The notes below the pieces were generated by a model, which searched no databases, was not told where the DNA came from, and worked only from the letters and a program-made list of their open reading frames with translations. A program made the position numbers and the translations under genes. Source: Paenibacillus sp. TCA20 (GTDB taxonomy: Bacteria; Bacillota; Bacilli; Paenibacillales; Paenibacillaceae). Taken from it: a DNA stretch of 64,000 nt. The DNA lies in assembly GCF_000732325.1 (NCBI RefSeq), contig NZ_BBIW01000002.1, forward strand, positions 310,007 through 374,006. Direction: 5' to 3'. Below, one piece after another: positions 44,701 to 52,700 of this stretch (the first letter of the stretch is position 1; each line of letters opens with the position of its first letter).

Positions 44701-46700
44701 CCATGCAGCAATGCTCCATAAATATCAAATGTAGCTCCATCAAAGGCATAGTTCGAGATTTGCATTAATCTGTCCCTTTGATTTAACTCAACATACCCGT
44801 TATTTATGATTGTTTTTATGACATTTCGATGAGTAGCCGTCACTCCTTTGGGCTTACCGGTGGACCCGGAAGTATAGATGACATATGCATCACAATCTGG
44901 GTGCAAGTGGACGGATGAATCTTGAATCAATTCCATTCCTTGTGATGATTGCAGATCTGATAGGGTGATAATCTCACCTTTAAATTCAGATAAATCCTTG
45001 TCCGTTAGCAGTACAAGCTGCTGTACGCCCGCATCCTCCATCATATAGGTCAGACGTTCAGACGGAAAAGTCGGATCAAGCGGAAGATAGGCAGCGCCTG
45101 CCTTTAATATCGCTAATATGCCAGAGATCATCTCAAAAGAGCGCTGTGCACACAGGCCTACAATAGAACCAGGCTTAACGCCTTTATTCCTCAGCAGAAC
45201 TGACCATTTCTCAGAAATCTCGTTAAGCTCCCGATAGGTCCACTCCGAGTTACCCATAACGACTGCAGTCCTGTGTGGTTCTGTCATCGCTTGCTCTACA
45301 AAGAGATCGACCAGAGTCTGCTCTGATGGATAGTCCGCCTTTGTCTCGTTGAAGCTCGATAACAGCCGTATGTCTTGAGAAGTTAGGACAGAAATGTCCT
45401 TCACTTTCATCTCAGGGTTATCCGTAATTTGACTGCAAACTCTTTCTATATGGGAAAATAAACGCTCAATAAAGCTTGAAGAATACAGATCCTCGTTATA
45501 ATTTATCTTGGCTCTAATTTCTGTACCTGGGCCTATGGAAATGTTCAGATCATAATTGGTATGCTCGTAAGCTTCAATGGAATTGATCTTAAAGCCAAGC
45601 CCAAGCTCTTCCGTATCAAACATACTATCGCTTGCAGGATAATTCTCGTATACCAACAAATGATTGAATAGGGAACTCCCGCCTGCTTCCGCTTGAACAT
45701 CTGCAAGTGATAAATAGCTATGTTCCTCCGCTAGTACTGAGTTCTCATGGGTGGCTTTGACTAACTCTGCAAAAGTGGTTTCTGTTTTCGACTGAATTCT
45801 TACCGGAATGGCATTAATAAACAAACCCATGATTTTCTCAACCTCTGGAATAGATGGAGATCTACCCGAGACGATGGTTCCAAAAACAACATCATCCGAA
45901 TCTGTATAGTATTGAAGAACAACCCCCCAAACAGCCTGAAAAAGACTGCTCATCGTAACCTGATAATGTCGAGATAAGGCGGTAAGCTGATCTGTAAGTG
46001 GTTTACCTAGACTAAACATGCTCTCTTGAATGTTCGAACGATCTTGGTTAGTCGGATTTTGTTCTTGGGGGAAAGACGCCTCCTCATAACCTGACAGATA
46101 TTTGTTCCAATAACTTTTTGCTTGTGAGGTATCTCTGGCTTCCAACCACTGAATATACCGCTTGTAAGGAATAACGCGGGAGAGCCTGACAGGCTCTCCT
46201 TGCAATTCTTCCCGATACAATGAGAACCACTCCTGAAATAAAATTCCCAGGCACCAGCCGTCAATCAGAATATGGTGGTTACTCCATACAAGTTCATAAG
46301 AATTCGTGCTAGTTTTGATCAAAGTTAATCTTAGTAATGGACCTTTAGATAGGTCGAAGCCTATCTTTCTGTCCTCAAGTGCAAGCTTAGCTACGTGGCT
46401 AACTCGTTCAGATGCTTGTACAGTGGTCAGATCCTCCAGCTTGATCTTGATGTTTCGTTTCTTCAATACCACTTGCCTTGGCTTATTAATTTTGTCATAC
46501 ACAAACACAGTCCGAAGGATATCGTAACGATGTATAACTTTATTCAAGCTGTTTTCAAGCGCATGTTCATTTACACGCCCTTCCAACGAGAAAATCATCT
46601 GCTCAAAATACATATCTCCTTGATTGTACAATGAATGAAACAGCAGGGATTCCTGCATAGGAGATAATGGATAAATATCTGCTATTTCTGTCTTGCTCAT
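32706..46700 (-). CDS. Nonribosomal peptide synthetase, C-A-T x4 plus terminal C domain
   Basis: The protein has about 4664 residues, ATG 46700 with GAGGG near; a TTG four codons earlier is the alternative. Domain order by approximate position: C1 46.70-45.40 kb (DCL type, PLSPMQESLLFH), A1 45.33-43.83, T1 43.7; C2 43.56-42.23, A2 42.2-40.65, T2 40.5; C3 40.38-39.06, A3 39.03-37.48, T3 37.35; C4 37.2-35.9, A4 35.85-34.3, T4 34.17; terminal C5 34.0-32.75. Pocket codes by alignment with GrsA: A1 DGFFLGMVFK, A2 DGYFFGAVFK, A3 and A4 DGYFFGGVFK, all aliphatic-type. HHxxxDG is intact in all five C domains; GGHSL carries the phosphopantetheine serine in each T. No E or thioesterase domain. It continues the D-configured chain from the synthetase at 46734-60128. 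Confidence 0.93.
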   Translation of the reverse strand: MSKTEIADIYPLSPMQESLLFHSLYNQGDMYFEQMIFSLEGRVNEHALENSLNKVIHRYDILRTVFVYDKINKPRQVVLKKRNIKIKLEDLTTVQASERVSHVAKLALEDRKIGFDLSKGPLLRLTLIKTSTNSYELVWSNHHILIDGWCLGILFQEWFSLYREELQGEPVRLSRVIPYKRYIQWLEARDTSQAKSYWNKYLSGYEEASFPQEQNPTNQDRSNIQESMFSLGKPLTDQLTALSRHYQVTMSSLFQAVWGVVLQYYTDSDDVVFGTIVSGRSPSIPEVEKIMGLFINAIPVRIQSKTETTFAELVKATHENSVLAEEHSYLSLADVQAEAGGSSLFNHLLVYENYPASDSMFDTEELGLGFKINSIEAYEHTNYDLNISIGPGTEIRAKINYNEDLYSSSFIERLFSHIERVCSQITDNPEMKVKDISVLTSQDIRLLSSFNETKADYPSEQTLVDLFVEQAMTEPHRTAVVMGNSEWTYRELNEISEKWSVLLRNKGVKPGSIVGLCAQRSFEMISGILAILKAGAAYLPLDPTFPSERLTYMMEDAGVQQLVLLTDKDLSEFKGEIITLSDLQSSQGMELIQDSSVHLHPDCDAYVIYTSGSTGKPKGVTATHRNVIKTIINNGYVELNQRDRLMQISNYAFDGATFDIYGALLHGASLVLISSEEASNIESLGNAFRNYEISVAFMTTALFNTLVDWNPNALANVRHVLFGGEKASAKHINTALKVLGPGKMLHMYGPTETTVFATCHSITEPGSIPIGKPIHNTTAYILNRDLKPMPVGVPGELYIGGDGLSAGYRNRPELTLERFIEHPFLAGKKLYKTGDMVKRNADGSIEYLDRIDFQVKIRGHRIELGEIESKLKDLSEVKDAIVKTFHDQQGHLYLCAYVVPAADHLSFNISKCREALRRTLPEYMMPAVFQVMESPFSLNTNGKVDRSRLPEPNRASSISVPLSGATEIALGDIWKEVLGIHHLNASDHFFELGGHSLKAMMLTAKIHKALGVKLSLQEVFQSPVLTEMARCIQMSQESQYTPITPAPVQETYPVSSAQKRVYIAQQLEKGQTSYNMPMILEVEGELDRSRLETAFIQLIERHESLRTSFVWIGEELRQKIITPEDVIWSMDFLEIRAEDYSRYHSSDIAKREWINQTLASFIQPFDLGNGPLIRAMIINLDKSNSLLFIDTHHIISDGVSTGILYQDLTRLYLSEALPALQLHYKDYAVYEQQYKASPSYEMNQKYWRNQFAGTLPEGELCTDYVRPSVRSAAGRTMSFQIEEGLFHQLKRVASANEATLYMVLLAGYKLLLSRYSGTEDVIVGSPIAGRAHEDTHHMIGMFVNTLALRSQPKGRLRVHEWIREVKQLFMDAQTHADYPLEDLLNDLNVSRDISRHPLFDTLFVLQNMDIAPIELENVTFRSAEWDWSQAKFDMTWGCRESQHGLDFIVEYAAYLYKEETIERMFGHYITILDQMVNAPDQLLMDIDMLTEEEHAWLTLHHSRQEEYPHEAAIPYLFEQQALASAHSPALIHGSKVMTYQEMNEAADNFMRILISMGVSQGDRVGLLADRSMDMVLAIFGILKAGAAYVPLDPALPEHRIEYILKDSGASWLVSTSGNDYRQEGLTHIAFSEVPNHGTTETDITKTKDNRTVAPEDIAYIMYTSGSTGKPKGVLTTHRNVVKTSINNGYAELGKEDRMLQLSNYAFDGSTYEIFGALLNGASLHIITKDELLNAASLAKILDEQRITSAFMTTSLFNMMVDYDVTCFKHVNKLFFGGEVASVQHVHKALDYLGEGRIINAYGPTETTVFATTYPVTDKLKQKSSVPIGKPIHNTSLFVRNMWGHEQPMGMPGELFIGGDGVAAGYLNNEKMTAERFIPNPQEQGKPMYRTGDLVRWSSDGELEYLGRLDGQVKVRGNRVETGEIESVLNSIPSINQAVVIPITDPQGTVSLSAYVVCNKSIANSKAEPELYSEWREGLKSRLPDYMIPSNFMMIQTIPLTANGKIDRSKLPEPIRAANLTEKDLPANEIEAQLQQCWTDVLGVKSPGVLEYFFDLGGHSLKAMQLSVKVQHLFGIHFSLQDIFLYPTVREQAALIKRSEASSKKFILPQAQAMDYYPVSSAQKRIYLASQYEQAGTSYNMPMLLSLTGKLNISALNRAFQQLIIRHESLRTIFHLMGNEIKQQILHPDSVHWQIKIQEDEAGAPSLEDEGIQKWVSSQITPFDLSSPYLIRAVLKKQSDEHHLLFIDMHHIVSDGVSTSIIFNELFKLYKEEELPDLSIQYKDYAVWEEQHRKSEQYLAAKHYWTGMYKDEVPELILPIAERRGGSNQSSKAAKYSFHLNPVLVGKLKKKMKKKDITLYMLLIAGYYILLSKYAEQEKIVVGIPVAGRYLPEVEPVVGMFVQTLALQSEPKADLSIDGYVEELKKTMLEAYQHADYPLDELMEELNVNRASGKSRLFDTLFVLQNMNIAELLIEDVKVTQLEVPSGQSKFDMVWAGVEQEDTILMTVEFNQEIYSESAVRAMSSHYEHILEQIVDPFLDQIKDIELLTDKEKLQLNAFEGTTVDYPRDSTIMELFRMQAERSPDYPAIVFKDRVVTYQELNTRAAQLSLMLQAQGIRPGDTVGLLTDRSIEMIISIMGILGAGAAYVPLDPSFPSERLSYMLEDSEARLLIAEPGMRVEGYNSAVLWLSEIDWSSGGREWSELVREHGRDGQVSASPESAAYIMYTSGSTGKPKGVVTTHRNVVKTSVSNGFMDVQPEDRMLQLSNYAFDGSTYEIFGALLNGATLYLIEKTQVLDAAALSQVMKQHAITSAFMTAALFNTLVDFDVTSLKHVRKLFFGGEAGSKKHVIKALDYLGPHRIANGYGPTETTVFAATYSVDEDVRAQSSVPIGKPIHNTKVYVLNRWGQRQPIGLPGELYIGGDGLAREYLKQPELTKSRFIAHPFEQGERLYRTGDRVRWLPDGNLEFMDRLDHQVKIRGNRIELTEIESKLLELPEIRETVVTARRDEQGHSFLAAYLVPNEGVEQDRMHRFIRDHLREELPEYMIPTSMVILDKLPLTANGKIDRAALPEPYVQAYSNASATNEIERILVQIWTEILKARPIGIRDHFFELGGHSLKAMMLSGRVYQELQVKLSLQEIFTHDTIAEQALLIKDKKLDITGLRAMSAAPVLENYPVSSSQWRLYYIQQLQKEGTSYNMPLAFEIKGHLDYRKLQDALSIVMKRHEALQTSYVMIGEELRQRIDLNRNVDLSIERRDWIDGRVDRPIDQSSVEQYVRSFVRPFDLSSGPLFRAGLLSVSETRHVLVLDMHHSISDGISTGIIVTELFQQYEGVELRSKAELQYKDYAWWEQQYKDSERYKAEEQYWLRELSGELPLTNLPYDFNNVGTKPPVGANSRIIIDSSLLRQLEEIASSHRTTLFTVLFGAYSILLSKYKQEEDVIIGVPEAGRQLSDTQGMVGMFVSTLPLRLKPLGNLTIANYLDRVRNQLLAAFDHSFYPLEELIDQLKVSRNHPAQPLFDTLFVLQNMESYSLELTSLQIHPFETVSTQPKFDMTWGAVQTDDELAVTIEYNAHLFSAKTIERMLAHYEHVLVQLVTGHEILIQDIELLTAQEKLELITFEGTVEDYPRDSTIMELFEAQAERSPNHPAIIFKDRMVTYRELDTRAAQLSLMLQAQGIRPGDTVGLLTDRSIEMIISIMGILGAGAAYVPLDPSFPSERLSYMLEDSEARLLIAEAGMRVEGYNGAVLWLSEIDWSSGGREWSELVREHGRDGQVSASPESAAYIMYTSGSTGKPKGVVSTHRNVVKTSVNNGFMDVQPEDRMLQLSNYAFDGSTYEIFGALLNGATLYLIEKTQVLDAAALSQVMKQHAITSAFMTSALFNTLVDFDVTSLKYVRKLFFGGEAGSKKHVIKALDYLGPHRIANGYGPTETTVFAATYSVDEDVRAHSSVPIGKPIHNTKVYVLNRWGQRQPIGLPGELYIGGGGLAREYLKQPELTKSRFITHPFEQGDRLYRTGDRVRWLPDGNLEFMDRLDHQVKIRGNRIELTEIESKLLELPEIREAVVTARRDEQGHSFLAAYLVPNEGVEQDRMHQFIRDHLREELPEYMIPSTMVIMDKLPLTANGKVDRHALPSPVNRSKGGERPTNALESQLLDIWCDVLNVAEIGIEDHFFEAGGHSLKAMMLSARIKKELNVSIELQAIFDYPTIKLLAEYLDKRSVTSSELYESIEPAAIKEVYTATPYQSYGYLSSIGNTDWNMPTAYRIQGALDLERLELSFQKLISRHEALRTLFEIQGSYVIQRVMSRVSFRLEKEQLGSHNEVNQVIERFIQPFALNAAPLLRAKVLRLDLEDHILLLDMHHAISDGTSLGIILDELFKLYDGSELNPVALQYKDFSEWQHTKLEQGHFTAASDYWKNYLTGYHPVQLSPLQLDESTMSDHNGSHVRVEVPKALIEQMKNMMNMEVTDYTILYSTYLVLLSQLTNQEDLIVGTYAFGRERPELQGIVGLFINSIPLRYRVHSEVTLTAMFQKVQEMMNLAFQHQYYPFEKMLEDLEIPLTPGENPLFNTMFNLNNFIMPSADRKERDYCISSYPCGWNYCEYDLYVTAQEMEEVYLIQFDYRTAMFEPQFMHILTKHYMNLLKQIAHDPNTIINELEDTNITTKAVIH
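34325..35760 (-). repeat. A4-domain copy of recent A-domain duplication
   Basis: This 1436-bp stretch, covering most of A4, matches 37505-38940 at a constant offset of 3180 bp with only scattered substitutions and no indels. Identity falls abruptly at both ends, in the A10/T linker and in the start of the A domain. The C and T domains of the two modules are much less alike. Confidence 0.85.
37505..38940 (-). repeat. A3-domain copy of recent A-domain duplication
   Basis: Partner of 34325-35760 (offset 3180 bp). Both encode the identical pocket code DGYFFGGVFK, and differences are mostly synonymous or conservative (for example VVTTHRNVV against VVSTHRNVV, FMTAALF against FMTSALF). Confidence 0.85.
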
Positions 46701-46733
46701 ATCATCCCTCAACTCCTTCTCATCTGATAGAAA

Positions 46734-49700
46734 TCAAAGTCCCTTGATGATGTCCTCAATATCGTCCAGCTCATCAAAAGTCAGATCTGAATCTGTGTAA
46801 TCACTAGGTGTGTACTCTTCTTCTCGATCGATACAATGATGAATTAAAGATTGTAAATGAGATTTAAACTGCTCCAGCCGAAGATGCGCCGTGTTCTCCC
46901 CGATAACTATTGGGTTATAGCGATAAGTGAGCTTGAATTGGCTCTCGCTGATGACACAGTTCCATTCTTCCTGATGTGTCATCCTATTTTGTGGGCTAAT
47001 GAGATTCCCCATAGGCATTGGTGAAAAATATTCAGGTTGGTTATTCTCATGGCTCTCAAATTGACCCAGATAGTTAAATACAATATCTGGATTCGAAGCT
47101 GTAACGCCTTCATCCATATCTGTGGTCAAATACTTGAGAACACCGTATCCTGCGCCTTTGTTCGGAATGCCGCGCAGCATTTCCTTTGTATTTCTAAGCG
47201 TGTCACCATAGTCTTGAGAGGAAGACAGGATCACGGGATAAATCGAAGTGAACCATCCGATCGTACGGCTCAGATCCGTTTCTTCTACTAATTCTTCTCT
47301 TCCGTGTCCTTCCAAATGAATGAGTGTTTCGGTCTCGTAAGTCAATGCCAGAGCAGATAACAGCAGATCATTAACTTCTGTATGATAAGCTCGATGAACC
47401 TCGGTCAGGAGCTGCAGGGTCATCATTACATCCAGTTCCATGCTTAAGGTTGCACTTTCTTTGTACGTGCACGGTTCCTGCTTGCTATTTGAAAGCGATG
47501 AAGCCCGTTCCTCTATTTCATTCCAGTAAGAGGCTTCACTTCGATAATTCCCTCTAACCGCTTGAGCTGTAAGACGGTGACTCCAGTCATAATAAGTGTC
47601 CGTCTTACCTAGGTTCACAGGTTCCTCTCCCGCAAGCATCGAGTTATAGATTTGCATTAAGTCCTCGATGAGGATTCGCCAGGACACCCCATCAATAATT
47701 AAATGATGCATGGCAATGAGCAGATGATCTCCTTGATTTGTTTTAAATATTCCAATCTTAACCAGCATACGTGTAATATCCATCTGTGATTGAATCCCCG
47801 TTGCTAGGTATTCGATTTGTGATGTCTGATCGGTATCCTCGTCAAGCTCATACGTATCCAATGTATAGAAAGGGCCTTCCTCCATAGGACAAACGATCTG
47901 CTTCGCGACCGCATTCTCCTTGATGAAGCGAATTCGAAGGGCATCATGTTCAGCAATCAACTGAGCTAAGGATTTATGCAGGACCTGCTCATTCCATCCT
48001 CGCGCATTATACAGCACCATAGATTGATTAAAGTGCCCTTCATGCTCCAGATTTTGTTCGAAGAACCAAGCTTGAATGGGAGTAAGCGGTACTTCTCCAA
48101 CCGAAAGGCTTGAAGACGCTCTTTTCGTCTCTGTCCGTTCAAGATACAGCGCGCATTCGGCAATGGTTGGATACAGCATTAGATGCTTAACCTGCAGCTT
48201 CCAGTTCAGTTTAGCCAGCTTCGAAACAATCTGGATCGATTTGATGGAATCTCCACCGAGTGTGAAAAAGTTATCTTCTACGCCCATTTGATCAACACCA
48301 AGCACCTCTGTCCATACTTCAGACAGCACGATTTCCTCCTCTGTCTGTGGCGCAATGTAGCTAGCTTGAATGAGAGTAAAGTCTGGGTCCGGTAATGCTC
48401 GATGATCCAACTTGCCATTTCGAGTCAAAGGAAGCTGGGCTAAGAATATAAAGTAAGACGGTATCATATACTCAGGCAGTTTTTCTTGTACAAACCTCCT
48501 GATTTCCTGTGTCGATACATTTTCAGAATTCACCAGATATGCACATAGATGATGTGCTGAATCGTTCTTCCTAGCAATGACTACGGCTTCTTTCACCAAT
48601 GGATGCTCCAAGAGCCTTGCTTCGATCTCCCCTGGCTCAACGCGATGTCCACGAATTTTAACCTGGTGATCTATTCTTGAAATGAACTCTAAGCTTCCAT
48701 CTGGCAGCCATTTTACCTTATCTCCTGAACGGTATAATCTCTGTTCTCTGAGTGACGGTATAGATGTAAACCGACTACGGGTCATCTGGGGTTCCCCAAG
48801 ATATTCCTGGGCAAGACCGTCTCCTGCAATATACAATTCTCCTGCGATGCCAATCGGCTGCAAATGTCCTTCCTCGCTAATTACATAAGTCCTTGTATTG
48901 TGAATAGGTCGGCCAATCGGTACTGAATGCTTGGATTGAAGTGTTTCATCTACATTGTAGGTTGTCGCGAAAACCGTTGTTTCCGTAGGCCCGTAGCCAT
49001 TCGCTATTCGGTTTGCTCCCAAATATTCATAAGCACTGAGCATATGAGGCTTAGAAGTCGCTTCACCTCCGACGAATACCCTCTTTGTATGTTTTAGAGA
49101 CGTAACATCATAGTCAACCAGTGCGTTGAAGAGTGTGGTCGTGATGAAAAAGGATGCTATGTGCTCCTTCTCAATAATTGCCGCTAGCTTAGCGATATCC
49201 AGAACATCTTCTTTCCGGATGACAATAAGGGTGCTTCCGTTTAAGAGCGAACCAAAAATTTCAAACGTTGATCCGTCAAAAGCGTAGTTGGACAACTGAA
49301 GAATCCGATCCTCTGGTTTGAGGTCAACAAATCCGTTATTTATGGAAGTCTTCACAACATTTTGATGTGTTGTTACAACCCCTTTTGGCTCTCCAGTTGA
49401 ACCTGATGTATACATGATATAGGCAGGCATTTCCGGATCAATCTGTATCTTTTCAACTTCAACAGCTTCAATATTGCTCCAATAAAATGGCTCTAGAGGT
49501 ACATATACTCCATGGAATCCATCTAGGCTAGTATCATTAGGAGCCGCCAGGATCGAAGCACCACTGTTGTTTAACATATAAGCAGCACGTTCATCAGGGT
49601 ATGAAGGATCGATCGGCACATATGCACCACCTGCCCGCAAAATCCCTAATATTCCGACGATCATTTCTATAGAACGTTCAGAGCGTATCCCGACTGCTGT

Positions 49701-52700
49701 TCCTGGACGGAGTCCTTTCTTAATTAACACACCAGCAAACTGTCTGGTCAGTCTGTTAAGATCCGAATAGGTTAATGACTCTTGGTCAAATTGAACCGCT
49801 GTATGATCCGGTCTTCGTAAGACCTGCTCCTCAAACAGCTCTATAATATTCTGAAGTCGAGGGTACGAGGCAGCAGTGCTGTTGAAGCACTCGAGAATCT
49901 GCTTCTCTTCTTCTGCAGTAATCAGCTGCAGCTGCTGTAACTGCCTATTAGGCTGGGAAGTCATTTGATTCAGAATATGGACAAAATGGTGTGCCATTCG
50001 ATCAATCTGTTCCTCTTGATACAGCTCCGTACTATACTCCACAGTCATTTTTAACAAATCATCATGATCATCAACTGCCCAGGTCATATCAAATTTGGCA
50101 GTACGAGTCGCCCATTCGAGCGGCTCAATATCCAGCTCGTTCAAATGAGTTATTTCAGGCCTTGCGTCTTGAAGCACGAACATGGTATCGAACAGCGGAC
50201 TCCTGCCTGGATCTCTGTTGATACGGAGCTTCTCAACGAGCTCATCCAAAGGATATTCTCCGTGTTCAAAAGCCTGCAGCGTTTCTGAGCGAACAAGACT
50301 TATCCATTCTTCGACCTGATAATGACCTTCTACACGATTGCGAAGTGCAATGGTATTAACAAACATTCCTGCAATAGAAGCGGTATCCGAATGATATCTT
50401 CCAGCAATTTGTGTACCGACCACAATATCTTTCTCCGCAGTATATTTGGACAGAAGAAGATTGTATCCGGCTAGAAGGATCATGAACATTGTGGATTGGG
50501 TCCGAATCGATAATTCCTTAAGCTGCTCGTATAGTTCAGGCTCGATTTCGAATGAATACACCGCTCCATCAAATCGCCTTCTCATCGGTCTTCTTCCTTC
50601 GGTTAGAATATCGATGACTGCAGGAGGCTCCTCAAATTTGCCAACCCAGAACTGTTCACTTGCCGAATAATCCGGTTCTAATCGCCTGTGTGTCTGCCAC
50701 GATGCGTAATCCTTATATTGAGCAGGCAGCGCCTTTAATTGTTGTCCCTCGTATAACCTGATTAAGTCTCGATACAGAATGCCTGTTGTTATTCCATCCG
50801 AAGCAATATGGTGAGTATCTATGAATAGTAAAAACTCTTCATTTGAGGAATGATACAAACCCGCCCTAATGAGAGGTGCTGTGCTTAAATCGAAGGGGCG
50901 TATAAATGCACCCAAGCAAGATTCGATAAAAGCATTCAAGGACAATTCTTGTACATTTTCACCTCTAATAAGCTTAAATTCAATCTCATTGATCGGATGA
51001 ATTCGCTGCCTGACTTCGCCCTCTTCCATTGCATAGCTGGTTCGCAAAGCCTCGTGACGATGAATTAGCTTTATAAGTGCGAGTTCCAAACGCTCTATCA
51101 CCAATGTTCCTTTCATCCTCATAACAATAGGCATATTATAGCTGTTATTTGTATCTTCAAACTGCTCGATAAGATACAGCCTTTTTTGTGCAGATGATAC
51201 AGGATAGCTGACTTGTTCTGCAGCCTTCGGAATCGGAGCATATTTTTGTATACATCCTTTTTCAATAAGCCCAGCCATCTCAGCTAAAGTTCCTGCGTTG
51301 AATAGCTCAGGTAAGGCAATCTTTACTGCCCAGCGCTCAGATATGCGGGCTGCAAGCATCATCGCCTTTAGGGAATGCCCTCCAAGCAGGAAGAACGAAT
51401 CTGAAGATCCAATCGTTTCTATTCCCAGCAGCTCCGACCAGAGCTGTGCAAGCTCGATTTCCGTATCTGAGGTCGGTTCTACGTAAGAAGAACCTGTTAT
51501 CTCGGGCTCTGGAAGAGCTCTCCAATCTACTTTTCCGTTATGATTTAGTGGAAGTGAATCAAGCAATATAAACAAGGACGGAATCATATATTCTGGCAAA
51601 ACGGACCTGAGCCTCTGTCTCCATTCTACAATCAATTTTTCTTCGCTAGACTGGGCTGGAGAGTCACAAACCACATATGCCACAAGTATTGACGTTCCAT
51701 TCTGATCTCTATGTCCCGCAACGACGGCCTCGTTTACGTCAGGCAGAGAAATGATCGCCTTCTTAACTTCATCGGATTCAATCCGGTTGCCCCGTATTTT
51801 TAACTGCCCGTCGGCTCTACTTATATAAGTCAGCTCTCCATTAGGCAGCCATTTTACGATATCGCCTGTACGATACATTCGCTCTTTCTCATGGAAGCCG
51901 TCTATAAACTTGCTGCTTGTTAGTTCGGGTTGACTTAAATATCCCTCTGCAAGACCATCACCTGCAATATACAGCTCACCTGGAATGCCCACTGGCTGCA
52001 GCTTACCCTTCGCATTTAATACGTAAAACCTTGTGTTCCTTATCGGCCGACCAATAGGTATATTCTTCGTTGTCTTTATGTGATGATCCACCGAATACAT
52101 GGATGCAAATACGGTTGTTTCCGTTGGTCCATAGGCATTAATCACCTTATGCTCTCCTAGAGCGTTGAGCACCTTAAGTACATGTTGATATGAAGCAGCT
52201 TCACCGCCGAATATGATCTTGCGCAGTCCCTTTAAGCAATCCATATCATAATCCACCATTGTATTGAACAATGCCGTTGTCATAAACTGTACGGTAATAT
52301 TCTCGCTTCTGAAGGTGGAGGATAGGACAGAAACGTCTTGAAGCATCGTGCTTGGCATTAAGACGAGCGTTGCTCCATTTAACAAAGCACCGAAAATATC
52401 GAAGGTTGATCCGTCAAATGCATAATTTGACAGCTGCAGCATTCGGTCTCCAGGACCCAGCTCTACAAATCCATTATTACAGCAAACATTTATTACATTC
52501 TTATGAGTCGTGATAACTCCTTTTGGCTGTCCTGTTGATCCAGAAGTATACATTACATAAGCTGTGTCAGCGCCTGTTGCATATGTTCTGGTGGATATGA
52601 AAGAATTCTCGGCGTAGATTTCCGGCTCAGACAATGAAATGACCGTCCCTGCATATTGTGAAATGGTCCTTCCTTCTTCAGCAATGAGCCACTTTGCCGC

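Noticed and set aside
49736..49762. TetR-operator-like CTGGTCAGTCT inside the NRPS
   Set aside because: Only half matches the operator and it encodes a normal stretch of an A domain (RLTRQ); likely chance.
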